Source of the DNA: Thioalkalivibrio sp. ALJ12
Lineage (GTDB): Bacteria > Pseudomonadota > Gammaproteobacteria > Ectothiorhodospirales > Ectothiorhodospiraceae
Direction: 5' to 3'
Length of the DNA: 64,000 bases
Assembly: GCF_000378305.1 (NCBI RefSeq)
Contig: NZ_KB899538.1
Location: 1,334,001 to 1,398,000 of the forward strand
Shown: positions 26,966-37,379 of the stretch, in pieces
Numbering within the stretch: position 1 is the first letter of the stretch
Layout of the letters: every line of letters starts with the position of its first letter
Made by a program: the position numbers and the translations under genes
Notes under the pieces: model-generated
What the model was told of the DNA's origin: nothing
Database searches by the model: none
Seen by the model: only the letters and a program-made list of their open reading frames with translations

Positions 26966-28849
26966 ATGGCGTTACTGCAGATCACCGAACCCGGAGCCGA
27001 CTCCGCCCCGCACCGGCGGCACCTGGCGGCCGGGATCGACCTCGGCACCACGCATTCGCTGGTCGCCACCGTGCGCAGTGGCGTGGCCGACACCCTGCCG
27101 GACGAGCAGGGCCGGCATATCCTGCCTTCTGTGGTGCACTACGCGCCGGATGCGGTAAGCGTCGGGCACGCGGCGGCCGAGCATGCGGCGGATGATCCGC
27201 ACAACACCATTGCCTCGGTCAAGCGCCTGATCGGTCGAGGCGTGGCGGATGTGGCCACGCTGTCGGGCGAATTGCCGTTTCGGCTGAAAACCGGGGACTC
27301 CAGCGTTCCGCGGATCGAGACGGCGGCCGGCGACAAGACGGCGGTGGAGGTCTCGGCCGACATCCTCAATACTCTGCGCGAACGCGCCGAAGCCACGCTT
27401 GGCGACGAGCTGGAAGGCGTGGTTATTACCGTGCCGGCGTACTTCGACGATCCGCAACGCCAGGCGACGCGCGACGCGGCGCAACTGGCGGGCCTGAACG
27501 TCCTGCGGCTGATTAGCGAGCCGACCGCCGCGGCTGTGGCCTACGGCCTGGACCAGGGCGAAGAGAGCACCATTGCGGTCTATGACCTGGGTGGCGGGAC
27601 CTTCGATATCTCCATCCTGCAGCTGCGCCGGGGTGTGTTCGAGGTGCTGGCCACCGGGGGCGATTCCGCCCTGGGCGGCGATGACATCGACCGCGCGATC
27701 GCGGACTGGCTGCTGAATCAGGCCGGAATGACCGGCGAAACCGACCCGCAGCGTCTGCGCCGCGTGCTGCTGGCCGCGCGCGAGGCCAAGGAGGCCCTGA
27801 CCGACGCCGACAGCACTCGCGTCGAGGTCGTGCGCGCCGATGGCTCGACTTATACGGCGGAGCTCGACCGCGCGACGCTGGTGGAGCTGGCCCGGCCGCT
27901 GCTGGACCGGACGATGGCCGCCTGCCGCCAGGTGCTGGAAGATGCCGACCTGGCGCCGGACGCGATCGACGAGGTCGTGCTGGTCGGTGGTTCCACGCGC
28001 ATGCCGGCGGTCCGCGAGGCGGTGGAAGCGTTCTTTGGCCGCGCGCCGCACGCCGGGATCGATCCCGATCGTGTGGTGGCCATCGGGGCGGCCCAGCAGG
28101 CGGACATCCTGGCCGGCAACAAGCCCGATACCGAGCTCCTGCTGCTGGACGTGATCCCGCTGTCGCTGGGGCTGGAGACGATGGGGGGACTGGTCGAGTT
28201 CATCATCCCGCGCAACACCACGATCCCGGCCACCCGCGCGCAGGACTTCACCACCTTCAAGGACGGCCAGACCGCGATGTCGCTGCACGTGGTGCAGGGC
28301 GAGCGTGATGTGGTCGATGCCAACCGCTCGCTGGCGCGTTTCACCCTGTCCGGTATCCCGCCGATGGTGGCCGGGGCCGCGCGTATCCGCGTGACCTTCC
28401 AGGTCGATGCCGACGGGCTGCTGAACGTGACCGCGCGCGAGCAGACCCAGGGCGTGGAGGCGCATATCGAGGTCAAGCCCAGCTATGGCCTGACCGACAG
28501 CGAGATCGAGCAGATGCTGCGCGATTCCGCCTCCTCCGCGCGCGAGGACATGGAGGCGCGGCGCCTGCGCGAGGAGCAGGTCGAGGCCGACCGCGTGCTC
28601 GAGGCGCTGGATGCCGCGCTGGAGACGGACGGCGATCGCTACCTCGAGGCCGAGGAGCGCCAGACCATCGAGCAGGCGCGCGATGCGCTGCGCGCCGAAC
28701 GCGAGAAGGGTGCCGATCCCGACGCCATCGAGGCAGCGCGCAAGCGCGTGGAACAGGCCTCCGAGGCCTTTGTCGCGCGGCGCATGAATGACAGCATCCG
28801 GCGCGCGCTCGCCGGACACAACGTTAGCGAATACGACGCAGGGAACTGA
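26966..28849 (+). CDS. hscA: Fe-S protein assembly chaperone HscA
   Basis: 627-residue specialised Hsp70 that uses ATP to help transfer clusters from IscU. ATPase motifs [29 protein letters not shown] and [16 protein letters not shown]; the C-terminal substrate-binding domain contains [12 protein letters not shown]. The first 22 residues before the ATPase resemble the HscA, not the DnaK, N-terminus. Confidence 0.97.
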   Translation: MALLQITEPGADSAPHRRHLAAGIDLGTTHSLVATVRSGVADTLPDEQGRHILPSVVHYAPDAVSVGHAAAEHAADDPHNTIASVKRLIGRGVADVATLSGELPFRLKTGDSSVPRIETAAGDKTAVEVSADILNTLRERAEATLGDELEGVVITVPAYFDDPQRQATRDAAQLAGLNVLRLISEPTAAAVAYGLDQGEESTIAVYDLGGGTFDISILQLRRGVFEVLATGGDSALGGDDIDRAIADWLLNQAGMTGETDPQRLRRVLLAAREAKEALTDADSTRVEVVRADGSTYTAELDRATLVELARPLLDRTMAACRQVLEDADLAPDAIDEVVLVGGSTRMPAVREAVEAFFGRAPHAGIDPDRVVAIGAAQQADILAGNKPDTELLLLDVIPLSLGLETMGGLVEFIIPRNTTIPATRAQDFTTFKDGQTAMSLHVVQGERDVVDANRSLARFTLSGIPPMVAGAARIRVTFQVDADGLLNVTAREQTQGVEAHIEVKPSYGLTDSEIEQMLRDSASSAREDMEARRLREEQVEADRVLEALDAALETDGDRYLEAEERQTIEQARDALRAEREKGADPDAIEAARKRVEQASEAFVARRMNDSIRRALAGHNVSEYDAGN

Positions 28850-28853
28850 CAAC

Positions 28854-29192
28854 ATGCCCCAGGTAATCTTTCTGCCCCACGAGGAAATCTGCCCGGAGGG
28901 GGCCTCCATCGAGGCCGAGCCGGGCATCAGCATCTGCGATCTCGCCCTGAAAAACGGGATCGAGATCGAGCATGCCTGCGAGAAGTCCTGCGCCTGTACC
29001 ACCTGTCACGTCTATGTACGCGAGGGCTTCGACACCCTCGAGGAGCCGACCGAGGACGAGGAAGACATGCTGGACAAGGCCTGGGGTCTGGAGCCGGACT
29101 CCCGACTGTCCTGTCAGGCGATCGTGGCCGACACCGATCTGGTGGTCGAGCTGCCGAAATACACCATCAACCAGGTCTCCGAGAACCACTGA
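28854..29192 (+). CDS. fdx: [2Fe-2S] ferredoxin of the ISC system
   Basis: 112 residues, adrenodoxin type. Cluster ligands HACEKSCACTTC plus a later Cys in RLSCQAIV. It provides electrons to cluster assembly on IscU. Starts 4 bp after hscA, whose stop region serves as leader. Confidence 0.96.
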   Translation: MPQVIFLPHEEICPEGASIEAEPGISICDLALKNGIEIEHACEKSCACTTCHVYVREGFDTLEEPTEDEEDMLDKAWGLEPDSRLSCQAIVADTDLVVELPKYTINQVSENH

Positions 29193-29202
29193 GGGCACGG
29201 CT

Positions 29203-29406
29203 ATGAAGTGGACCGATACCCAGGAAATCGCGATCCAGCTGGCGGACGAACACCCGGACGTGGACCCGCGCAACATCAACTTCATGGACCTGCGCCAGTG
29301 GGTCATGGAGCTGCCGGAGTTCGACGACGACCCGAACCGTTCCGGCGAGCGCATCCTCGAGGCGATCCAGGCCGCCTGGATGGAAGAGGCCGACGTCGAC
29401 GACTGA
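29203..29406 (+). CDS. iscX: Fe-S assembly protein IscX
   Basis: 67-residue acidic protein (KWTDTQEIAIQLADEHPDVD, FMDLRQWVMELPEFDDDP, ILEAIQAAWMEE) that binds IscS and modulates its activity. Last gene of the isc operon, converging on the Atm1-like gene with a 1-bp gap. Confidence 0.95.
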   Translation: MKWTDTQEIAIQLADEHPDVDPRNINFMDLRQWVMELPEFDDDPNRSGERILEAIQAAWMEEADVDD

Positions 29407-29407
29407 G

Positions 29408-31225
29408 CTATTCGCCAGGCGTCGCCGGATGGGGCTGTTCGGCCTCTTCCTGCTGGTGGCGCCATAGCCGCGCGTAGGCACCTTTGAGGGCCAGCAACTC
29501 GCGGTGTGTGCCGCGTTCGACCACGTGGCCGTGCTCCATGACCGCGATCTGTTCGGCGTCGATCACCGTCGACAGCCGATGCGCGATCACGAGCGTGGTG
29601 CGCCGTGCCGAGACCTCGTTCAGCGCGCGCAGGATCGCCTTCTCCGAGCCCGAATCCAGCGACGAGGTCGCCTCGTCGAAGACCAGGATCGGTGGGTCCT
29701 TCAGCAGCATGCGGGCGATCGCGATCCGCTGTTTCTCCCCGCCCGAGACCTTCAGCCCCCGTTCCCCGACAACCGTATCCAGCCCGTCCGGCAGTTGTGC
29801 GATGAAGTCGTCCAGGTGTGCGAGGCGCACTGCGCGACGAATCGCCTCCTCGTCCGCGCCTGGCTGGCCGTAGGCGACGTTGTAGCGGATGGTGTCGTTG
29901 AACAGCACGGTGTCCTGCGGCACCACGCCGATGGCCCGGCGCAGACTAGCCTGCGTCACCTCGCGGATGTCCTGCCCGTCGATCGTGATGCGCCCGCCGT
30001 CCACGTCGTAGAAGCGGAACAGCAGGCGCGCCAGGGTGGATTTGCCGGCGCCGCTGGGGCCGACGACGGCCAGCTTGTGACCGGCCGGGATCTCCAGCGA
30101 GACGTCCTCGAGGATGCGCCGGTTGGCGTGATAGCCGAATTCCACATGCTCGAAGCGCACCGTGCCCGCCCGGACTTCTAGATCGGGGGCATCCGGGCGG
30201 TCCTCCACCTGAACCGGTTTTTCCAGCAGGCCGAACAGCCGCTCGATGTTGGCCAGTGACTGGCGAATCTCGCGATAGACGAAGCCGAGGAAGTTCAGCG
30301 GCATGAACAGCTGGATCATGTAGGCGTTGACCATCACCAGATCCCCCAGTGACATCTCGCCGGCGGCTACCTGGCGCGTGGCCAGCAGCATGATCACGGT
30401 GATCGCGGCGGCGATGATCAGGGCCTGCCCGGAGTTCAGCAGCACCAGCGACAGGACGTTCTTGGTGCGCGCCTGCTCCCAGGCGGCCAGCCCGCGGTCG
30501 TAGCGCTCGGCCTCAAAGGACTCGTTGCCGAAGTACTTGACCGTCTCGTAGTTCAGCAGGCTGTCGATCGCGCGGGTGTTGGACTCGTTGTCGCGCAGAT
30601 TGGCCTCGCGCACGAAGCGCGTGCGCCATTCGGTGATCCAGATCGAGAACGCGATGTAGACCGCGACCGCCACCAGCACCGTGACCATGAATACCGGCCC
30701 CACGGCGATCAGCAGGATCACCGCGACCAGCGCGATCTCGATCAGGGTCGGCAGGATGTTGAATACGGTAAAGCGCAGCAGGAAGCTCATGCCGCTGGTG
30801 CCGCGCTCGATGTCGCGCGCCAGACCACCCGTCTCGCGCGCGAGGTGAAAACCCAGCTCCAGCCGGTGCAGGTGCTGGAACACGCGCAGCGAGGCGCGGC
30901 GCATCGCGCGCTCCGCCACGCGCACGAATACCGCGTCGCGCAGCTCGCCGAACAGCGTGCTGCCAAAGCGCAACAGACCGTAGCCGATCACCAGGGCCAC
31001 CGGTACGGCGACCAGTGCCTCGGTACCGGCGTCCTCGAAGTGCTCGACGATGTACTTCAGCGCCAGCGGGATCGCGACCGTGGCCAGCTTGGCCAGGCCC
31101 ATCAGCACAAGCGCCAGGATCAGCCGTCCGCGAAACTCCGCCAGATAGGGGAGCAGGCTCTTGAGGATGCGCCAGTTCACCGCCCCGGGGGGCGGTGCAT
31201 CCGGATGCGCCGTGTGCCCACGCAT
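29408..31225 (-). CDS. Atm1-like ABC exporter (fused permease-ATPase)
   Basis: 605 residues: six-helix exporter domain (about 20-320) with LNYETVKYFGNESFEAERYD, characteristic of the Atm1/HMT1 clade, then an ATPase domain with Walker A GPSGAGKSTLA, signature VSGGEKQRIAIARML and Walker B ILVFDEATSSLD. Bacterial Atm1 homologues move glutathione persulfide-type or metal-thiol conjugates. Its place end-to-end with the isc operon supports a sulfur or Fe-S link (inference). Its start abuts the stop of the diguanylate cyclase gene. Confidence 0.9.
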   Translation of the reverse strand: MRGHTAHPDAPPPGAVNWRILKSLLPYLAEFRGRLILALVLMGLAKLATVAIPLALKYIVEHFEDAGTEALVAVPVALVIGYGLLRFGSTLFGELRDAVFVRVAERAMRRASLRVFQHLHRLELGFHLARETGGLARDIERGTSGMSFLLRFTVFNILPTLIEIALVAVILLIAVGPVFMVTVLVAVAVYIAFSIWITEWRTRFVREANLRDNESNTRAIDSLLNYETVKYFGNESFEAERYDRGLAAWEQARTKNVLSLVLLNSGQALIIAAAITVIMLLATRQVAAGEMSLGDLVMVNAYMIQLFMPLNFLGFVYREIRQSLANIERLFGLLEKPVQVEDRPDAPDLEVRAGTVRFEHVEFGYHANRRILEDVSLEIPAGHKLAVVGPSGAGKSTLARLLFRFYDVDGGRITIDGQDIREVTQASLRRAIGVVPQDTVLFNDTIRYNVAYGQPGADEEAIRRAVRLAHLDDFIAQLPDGLDTVVGERGLKVSGGEKQRIAIARMLLKDPPILVFDEATSSLDSGSEKAILRALNEVSARRTTLVIAHRLSTVIDAEQIAVMEHGHVVERGTHRELLALKGAYARLWRHQQEEAEQPHPATPGE

Positions 31226-32224
31226 TCAGGCGGTTTCGACGCGGTTGCGGTTGGCGCGCTTGGCCGCGTACAGCGCCTCGTCCGCGCGCGCGATCAGGTT
31301 CTCGGCCGACTCCCCCGGCTGGTGGCCGGTAACCCCGAAGCTCGCGGTCAGCGGTGGGGCGGTCCCGAAGTCATGTGCCTCGATCGCATGGCGCAGGGCC
31401 TCGGCGAGATTCGCGGCCTGTTCGGCTGTGGTGTTCGGGCAGAGGATCAGGAACTCCTCGCCACCCCAGCGTGCGGCAGTATCGGAGCTGCGAATGCGGT
31501 CGCGCAGCAGGTGTCCGGTCTCGCGCAGGACATGGTCGCCGCGAGCGTGCCCCTGCTGGTCATTGATGGTCTTGAAGTGATCCAGGTCCATCAGGATCGC
31601 GGTCAGAGGGCTCGCGTCCCGGCGGGCCTGCAGGATCGCTTCCTCGAGGGCATGGTTACCCTTCAGGCGGTTGTGCAGCCCCGTCAGGGGGTCGGTGGTG
31701 GCCAGGCGCTCCAGGTGCTCCTGAGCGGCCTCGAGATCCCGCGTGCGTTCGCTGACCATGCGATCAAGGACCTGGGCGCGGTCCTCCAGTTCCTTGATCG
31801 GGTAGGGCTCGTCGGCCCCGTGGACAGTGGTGGGGAACGATCCGTGCAGGTGCGCCAGACGCCAGCCGTCGTCGGTGCGTCGAAAAACCAGGCTGCCCCT
31901 CAACTCGTTGAGTCTGATCTGTTGTCCGTGGATCCGGGTGTGCATCGCGAACGTGATCATCGCGATCGCGACCTCCGGATGCGGAAAGGTCACGTGCTCG
32001 TGCTGGATCATGTAGTCGAAGGGCTCCGGGGCCTGCTCGATATCGCGCCGAATGATCGAAGCGGCCTCGTCGGGCGAGAACGCCGCCTCGTCCATGCCGG
32101 TTCCGAAACCACAGACGGTTTCGGCGTTAAGTGCCATCACCTCGTTTGCATCCCGGTGCCGCAACCAGGCATCCAGGTACTCGCGGACCGCGCTGCGGAC
32201 TTCCTCGTCAACCGAATTGCGCAT
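31226..32224 (-). CDS. Diguanylate cyclase with SnoaL-like N-terminus
   Basis: 332 residues. N-terminal SnoaL/DUF4440-like cone domain (about 5-130), short coiled coil (about 145-170), then a GGDEF domain (about 175-330) with [18 protein letters not shown] and the active-site motif GGEEF. An RxxD inhibitory site (RSSD) lies exactly five residues before GGEEF, so product inhibition is likely. The N-terminal domain may sense a small ligand. Co-directional with the Atm1-like gene with no gap. Confidence 0.9.
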   Translation of the reverse strand: MRNSVDEEVRSAVREYLDAWLRHRDANEVMALNAETVCGFGTGMDEAAFSPDEAASIIRRDIEQAPEPFDYMIQHEHVTFPHPEVAIAMITFAMHTRIHGQQIRLNELRGSLVFRRTDDGWRLAHLHGSFPTTVHGADEPYPIKELEDRAQVLDRMVSERTRDLEAAQEHLERLATTDPLTGLHNRLKGNHALEEAILQARRDASPLTAILMDLDHFKTINDQQGHARGDHVLRETGHLLRDRIRSSDTAARWGGEEFLILCPNTTAEQAANLAEALRHAIEAHDFGTAPPLTASFGVTGHQPGESAENLIARADEALYAAKRANRNRVETA

Positions 32225-32411
32225 GCTTTCGGACCATCACGTCTGGTGGTGGATACGGGTCGGGCGGGGTGATGCCCAATGTACACGGTGGCAGTTGATT
32301 CGTACCAGTCGCGACGGAAGAGAGCGCCCCGGCGGGTCGGGCAGTTTCGAGGCTTGCAGCTTCCGCTGGCATTCGGCAGGCTTCGGAGTTTGCCAGTCCC
32401 TGGAGTTTCTT

Positions 32412-34292
32412 TTGGAACCGACACGTCTCGCCGCCGGGCACGCGCAGGGAAGCGCCTCGGCCATTGCGCCGCTGGACATCCTGCGCGAGACCTTCGGCTA
32501 TTCCGATTTTCGTGGCCAGCAACAGGCGGTCATCGAGCATGTGATCGCCGGTGGCGATGCCGTGGTGCTGATGCCCACTGGTGGTGGCAAGTCGCTTTGC
32601 TACCAGGTGCCGGCGCTGGCCCGCCCGGGCTGTGCGGTCGTGATTTCGCCGCTGATTGCGCTGATGCAGGATCAGGTGGCGGCCTTGCGCCAGAACGGGG
32701 TGGCCGCGGCCAGCCTGGATTCCGGTCAGGACGCCGAGACCGCGCGCGGTGTGCTGGCCGCACTCCATGCGGGCGAACTGGATCTCCTGTACCTGTCCCC
32801 GGAACGGCTGTTTGCCTCGGGCATGCTGGAGCGTTTGCAGGGGATCGAGCTGGCCCTGTTCGCGATCGACGAGGCGCACTGCGTTTCCCAGTGGGGTCAC
32901 GACTTCCGCCCGGAATACGGCCAGCTCGCGGTGCTGGCCGAACACTTCCCGGATGTCCCGCGCATGGCGCTGACCGCCACGGCCGACGGGCCGACTCGCC
33001 AGGAGATCCGCGAACGGCTAAGGCTGGAACAGGCCCGCGCGTTCATCAGTTCCTTCGACCGCCCCAACATCCGCTATCGTGTGGCTCAGGCCGATGGCGG
33101 GCGCGGGGGCACGCCGCGCGACCGCCTGCTGCGCTTTATCCGTGAGGAGCACGCCGGCGAAGCGGGCATCGTCTATTGCCTGTCGCGCAAGAAGGTCGAC
33201 GCCCTGGCCGAGTGGCTGGCGGAGCAGGGGATTCCCGCGCTGCCCTACCATGCGGGCCTCTCGGCGCGGACCCGCGCGGAAAACCAGACCCGCTTCCTGC
33301 GCGAAGAGGGCGTGATCATGGTGGCCACGATCGCGTTCGGCATGGGGATCGACAAACCCAACGTGCGGTTCGTCGCGCACATGAACCTGCCCAAGAGCCT
33401 GGAGGGGTACTACCAGGAGACCGGGCGCGCGGGGCGCGACGGGCTGCCGGCCAATGCCTGGATGGTCTACGGCCTGCAGGACGTGGTCACCCTGCGCCAG
33501 ATGCTGGAGGGCTCGCAGGCCGGCCCGGAGCGCCAGCGCATCGAGCAGCAGAAACTGGACGCGATGCTGGGGTTCTGCGAGATCACCAGCTGCCGCCGCC
33601 AGGCTCTGCTGGCGTACTTCGACGAACACATGCCGGAACCCTGCGGGACCTGCGACAACTGCACGGATCCGCCCGCGACCTGGGATGCCACTGTGCCGGT
33701 TCAGAAGCTTTTGTCCTGCATCTACCGCACCGGCGAGCGCTTCGGGGCCGGGCATGTGATCGACGTGCTGCGGGGGTCTTCGAGCGAGCGCCTGCAGCGG
33801 CTCGGGCACGACCGGCTGAGTACCTACGGGATCGGCACCGAACTGGACAAGATGCAGTGGCGCGGGGTAGTGCGCCAGCTATTGGCCCGAGGTCTGCTGC
33901 GGCTGGATGACGAGGGCCACGGCGGCTTGCGCCTGGATCCGGCCTGCCGGGGCGTGCTGCGCGGGGAGGAGTCCATCCACCTGCGCGAGGAGCAGGCCCG
34001 TCCGGCGCGGCAGGCCCGGCCCGCACGCCGCGACACAGCGCGCAGCGTATCCGCGATGGACCCGGAAGACCGGGGTCTGTGGGAGCGCCTGCGGGCGCTG
34101 CGCACGGACCTGGCGCGCGAGCAGGGGGTGCCGCCGTATGTGATCTTCTCCGACGCCACACTGCTGGAGATGGTGGCCAGCGCGCCGCGTACGCCCGAGG
34201 AGATGGCCGGGATTACCGGGGTGGGGCAGCACAAGCTCGAGCGCTACGGCGACGCGTTCATCCGGGCCATCGAGGGGCATTTCGGGCTATAG
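32412..34292 (+). CDS. recQ: ATP-dependent DNA helicase RecQ
   Basis: 3'-5' helicase of recombination and fork repair. 626 residues: motif [15 protein letters not shown], motif [22 protein letters not shown], motif [14 protein letters not shown], zinc-binding cysteines (FCEIT, CGTCDNC) and a C-terminal HRDC domain. TTG 32412 is chosen: GGAG at 32402-32405 is ideally placed and the protein then begins just before the conserved [10 protein letters not shown]. The frame extends to 32052 without sense. Confidence 0.95.
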   Translation: MEPTRLAAGHAQGSASAIAPLDILRETFGYSDFRGQQQAVIEHVIAGGDAVVLMPTGGGKSLCYQVPALARPGCAVVISPLIALMQDQVAALRQNGVAAASLDSGQDAETARGVLAALHAGELDLLYLSPERLFASGMLERLQGIELALFAIDEAHCVSQWGHDFRPEYGQLAVLAEHFPDVPRMALTATADGPTRQEIRERLRLEQARAFISSFDRPNIRYRVAQADGGRGGTPRDRLLRFIREEHAGEAGIVYCLSRKKVDALAEWLAEQGIPALPYHAGLSARTRAENQTRFLREEGVIMVATIAFGMGIDKPNVRFVAHMNLPKSLEGYYQETGRAGRDGLPANAWMVYGLQDVVTLRQMLEGSQAGPERQRIEQQKLDAMLGFCEITSCRRQALLAYFDEHMPEPCGTCDNCTDPPATWDATVPVQKLLSCIYRTGERFGAGHVIDVLRGSSSERLQRLGHDRLSTYGIGTELDKMQWRGVVRQLLARGLLRLDDEGHGGLRLDPACRGVLRGEESIHLREEQARPARQARPARRDTARSVSAMDPEDRGLWERLRALRTDLAREQGVPPYVIFSDATLLEMVASAPRTPEEMAGITGVGQHKLERYGDAFIRAIEGHFGL

Positions 34293-34348
34293 TGGTGCAA
34301 ACGCCGGGACAGGCCCGATAACAAGACAACAACAGCCGGGGAGACCGC

Positions 34349-35104
34349 GTGAGCCATACCCCTTTTCTGAAAGATTTCTACGAACTCCGGGATGGCCAGG
34401 TGGTGGTGACTCCCGAGCAGGGTAGCGACTTCGCCAAGACGCTGGCGGGCGACTTCAACCCGATCCATGACGCCGACAACCGGCGTTTCTGTGTGCCCGG
34501 CGATCTGCTGTTTGCCCTGGTGCTGGATACCTTCGGCGCGAGCGCGAACATGCATTTTCGCTTCACCAGTATGGTGGGCGGACATGTGCCGCTGATCTTC
34601 CCGGACACCCCGGGCGATGCCTTCGCCATTACGGCAGACGGCGGCAAGAGCGTGATCGAGGTCGAGCGCTCCGGGCGTGTGATCGATGATCCGGATGTGA
34701 TCGAATCGCTGATCCGCAGCTACGTCAGCTTCTCCGGGCAGAATTTCCCGCATGTGCTCGTGCCGCTGATGGAGGAGCACGGGGTGATGGTGAACCCCAA
34801 GCGCCCGCTGGTGATGTACGAGCGCATGGGCTTCAGCCTGCCGGAGCCGCTGGCCGCAACGGCCGGTGTCCCGGAACCGCGGCTCAAGGATGCGGTGATG
34901 ACCGTCAACGGCAAGCGCGGCGAGATCCGCCTCGACTACGAGCTGGTGATCGACCAGGCCGTCGTGGCCGAAGGCAGCAAGCATCTGGTGCTGAGCGGCC
35001 TGCGCCCGTACGACGCCGCGGACGTCGAACAACTGGTGGCCGACTACGAGAGCTGGAAGGCCGCCTACAGCGGCGAGAGCCGTGCACGGCGGGTGGCCGG
35101 CTAG
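34349..35104 (+). CDS. DUF3581 family protein
   Basis: 251 residues, soluble, function unknown. The fold appears hot-dog-like (DFNPIHDADNRRFCVPGDLL resembles the dehydratase hydration motif), but no enzymatic role is established. GTG 34349 follows GGGGAGACC. Independent unit after recQ. Confidence 0.82.
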   Translation: MSHTPFLKDFYELRDGQVVVTPEQGSDFAKTLAGDFNPIHDADNRRFCVPGDLLFALVLDTFGASANMHFRFTSMVGGHVPLIFPDTPGDAFAITADGGKSVIEVERSGRVIDDPDVIESLIRSYVSFSGQNFPHVLVPLMEEHGVMVNPKRPLVMYERMGFSLPEPLAATAGVPEPRLKDAVMTVNGKRGEIRLDYELVIDQAVVAEGSKHLVLSGLRPYDAADVEQLVADYESWKAAYSGESRARRVAG

Positions 35105-35111
35105 CTCCGCC

Positions 35112-35131
35112 GACTCCGCATCCTTCGGAGT
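35112..35131. terminator. Small hairpin between convergent genes
   Basis: GACTCCG...CGGAGTC, a 7-bp stem with a 6-base loop, between the DUF3581 and DUF2237 genes. No clear U tract; a weak two-way terminator at best. Confidence 0.4.
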
Positions 35132-35137
35132 CGCTAT

Positions 35138-35518
35138 CTACTCGGCCGTATCGCGCGCGTGTTCGGCCAGGAGATCGCGCGGGATGATCGCCAGCGTCTC
35201 CTCGTGCGTGGCGCGCAGGAATACCCCGGGCGCACAGCCGGCCTTGTAGGCCTCCAGCCAGCGCCCCGCACAAAGACACCAGCGATCCCCGGCCTTCAGA
35301 CCCGGAAACCCGAATGCCGGATTGGGTGTGCTTAGATCGTTTCCCCTGGCGCGCGAGTACTCCAGAAAATCCTCGGTCATCTCGGCACAGACGGTGTGAA
35401 TGCCCTGGTCGTCATGGCCGGTCGCGCAGTCACCGTCGCGATAAAAGCCGGTGACGGGATCGGTGCCGCAGGGTTCCAGCGGGCGACCAAAGACGTTGCG
35501 GGACTCGAAGCGCTGCAT
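35138..35518 (-). CDS. DUF2237 family protein
   Basis: 126 residues with the family blocks NVFGRPLEPC, TGFYRDGDCATGHDDQGIHT, VCAEMTEDFLEYSRARGNDL and FPGLKAGDRWCLCAGRWLEA. Several conserved Cys/His/Asp residues suggest metal binding, but function is unknown. The 225 bp beyond its start (35519-35743) shows no gene. Confidence 0.88.
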   Translation of the reverse strand: MQRFESRNVFGRPLEPCGTDPVTGFYRDGDCATGHDDQGIHTVCAEMTEDFLEYSRARGNDLSTPNPAFGFPGLKAGDRWCLCAGRWLEAYKAGCAPGVFLRATHEETLAIIPRDLLAEHARDTAE

Positions 35519-35743
35519 CAGTCAGCATCTCCTGGTGAATGATCTACCCTGGCAGGATATCGAAGTCGTCAGCGTACCGAGTGGTTCCTGCACAGGGGAT
35601 GAGAGTTCATCCTGGAACGACGGCGTAAGGTCTCGTGAAGCGACTGCATAGTGTGAAGGGATTGGCAGTTTTTCGGGTGTGCCGGAACGCCCGGGCCTTT
35701 CGCGCGGACTCACGGGCAGGAATCCACACAAGGAGTAGGTGAC

Positions 35744-36052
35744 ATGATGTCGACGAAACGTTGGGTATTGGCGGCGGCGCTGGGCGCCTTGTTCACGGTC
35801 GGCACCGCTCAGGCGCAACCGGGCCCCGGTGGCCCGCCGGGGGGCTCGCCCGGGGCCAGTGGTGGTACCCCGGCCGGAGGCAATCCGCCCCCGGGCCATG
35901 GCGGAACACCCCCGGGACAGCAGCGCGGTGGCAGCAGCCCGGACCTGCCCAAGCCGCCGCGTTCGTCCAGCCCGCCCTCGCCGGGGGATGGCCCGTTGCC
36001 GGATCCGTCCGACCTGCCGGAGCCGCCGACCCCGCCGACGCCTGATCTCTGA
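35744..36052 (+). CDS. Exported Pro/Gly-rich low-complexity protein
   Basis: 102 residues. A clear signal peptide (RWVLAAALGALFTVGTAQAQ) is followed by a disordered stretch made of Pro, Gly and Ser (PGPGGPPGGSPG, then LPEPPTPPTPDL). AAGGAG is well placed before ATG 35744. The mature part is unstructured; a cell-envelope spacer role is possible but not shown. High GC alone can create such frames, but the signal peptide and ribosome site argue for a real gene. Confidence 0.6.
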   Translation: MMSTKRWVLAAALGALFTVGTAQAQPGPGGPPGGSPGASGGTPAGGNPPPGHGGTPPGQQRGGSSPDLPKPPRSSSPPSPGDGPLPDPSDLPEPPTPPTPDL

Positions 36053-36070
36053 TCAACCTTCCCGGATGGT

Positions 36071-37333
36071 TTAGCGATTCTCTGCCCGTCGCGCCCGCAG
36101 CGCGGCGGGCAGGGCCGGGTTCATCAGAACCGCATAGGCCGCGGTGGCGGCCACCACACCAACTAGTGGCGGCACGACGGGCGAGTAGTACGCGGCCGCC
36201 GAGCCGGCGGCGTAGGCCAGCAGCCCCGGCCAGTGAAAGCTCGGGAGCCGGGTGTTGGCCAGTTGTGGATACTGCCCCCGGTGGCGCAGCCAGTAATCGG
36301 CCATGATTACACCCCCCAGCGGCGGGATGAAGGTCCCCAGCAGGATCAGGAACGGCACCAGGTAGTCATACATCCCGGCCACCGCCAGTGCCGTGCCGAT
36401 AGCGGCCCCGAGTACCGTCACCAGGCGCCTGCGTTGGGTGCGCAGCAGATTGCAACCGGCCACGCCGAAGTTGTAGATGGTGTTGTCCTGAGTACTCCAG
36501 ATGTTCAGCAGCAGCATCAGCAGCGTGAAGGTCACGAACCCCTGCGCCAGCATCACGTGGACGATGTCCGCCTCGTGATAGATCAGCGCGCCCAGTGCGC
36601 CGGTCAGTACCATCAACCCATTTCCCAAGACGAAGGCCGCCAGGGTGGCGATCACCGCAATGCGGGGTGTGCGGGCGAAGCGGGTCCAGTTGGTCGCCAG
36701 CGTCGCGCCGCCCACAAACGTCCCGATCACGATGGTGAGCGCGGCGCCGAAGCCCATCTCTGTTTCCGGATCCTGCCCCAGCAGACCGCCGGGGCCGCCG
36801 ACCTCGCCCACGCCAATGAACAGCGTGAACAGGATAAACAGCAGCATTACCGGCACGGCGACGCGGGAGAGCCAGTCGAGACCACGGTAGCCGATCATCG
36901 CGGTGATGCAGAAGGCGAAGCCGAACAGCACCATCAGTCCGACCTCCATGGGTTCGGGGAGGGCGGTGGTCTCGACCAGGATGATCGCAACCGTTGCGGT
37001 ACCCCAGGCGTACCAGCCGATCTGGGTGAACGCGAGGATCACGTCGGAGAGCTTGCTGCCCCACTCGCCGAAGCAGAAGCGCCCCATCAGCACCGTGTGC
37101 AGCCCGCTCCGGCAGCCGATGTAGGCAAGGGTGGCGGCATAGGCGCCCAGCAGGAGGTTGCCCAGCGCGATCACCAGCATCAGTTCGCCGAAGCTGAAGG
37201 CGGTGCCCAGCGACCCGCCGGCCCACAGGGTCGAGGTGAAGAAGGTGAACCCGAACAGGACCACGGTAATGGACCAGAAGCCCTTGCGGGCGTGGTCCGG
37301 GACTTCGCTCAGGGGGTGGTCGTTGTGGTTCAC
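36071..37333 (-). CDS. codB: CodB-type cytosine permease (NCS1 family)
   Basis: 420 residues and about 12 membrane helices, the length of E. coli CodB. N-terminal motif HARKGFWSITVVLFGFTFF, then LWAGGSLGTAFSFGELM, and YDYLVPFLILLGTFIPPLGG near the C-terminus. Probably a proton- or sodium-coupled nucleobase transporter; no cytosine deaminase is adjacent, so the substrate is inferred from family. GTG 37333 gives the family-typical N-terminus; the frame upstream to 37444 is unconvincing. Confidence 0.85.
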   Translation of the reverse strand: MNHNDHPLSEVPDHARKGFWSITVVLFGFTFFTSTLWAGGSLGTAFSFGELMLVIALGNLLLGAYAATLAYIGCRSGLHTVLMGRFCFGEWGSKLSDVILAFTQIGWYAWGTATVAIILVETTALPEPMEVGLMVLFGFAFCITAMIGYRGLDWLSRVAVPVMLLFILFTLFIGVGEVGGPGGLLGQDPETEMGFGAALTIVIGTFVGGATLATNWTRFARTPRIAVIATLAAFVLGNGLMVLTGALGALIYHEADIVHVMLAQGFVTFTLLMLLLNIWSTQDNTIYNFGVAGCNLLRTQRRRLVTVLGAAIGTALAVAGMYDYLVPFLILLGTFIPPLGGVIMADYWLRHRGQYPQLANTRLPSFHWPGLLAYAAGSAAAYYSPVVPPLVGVVAATAAYAVLMNPALPAALRARRAENR

Positions 37334-37379
37334 ACGCGTCCGTCGGCTGGGGATCCGGGGGAGTGTACCGATGGTCGCG

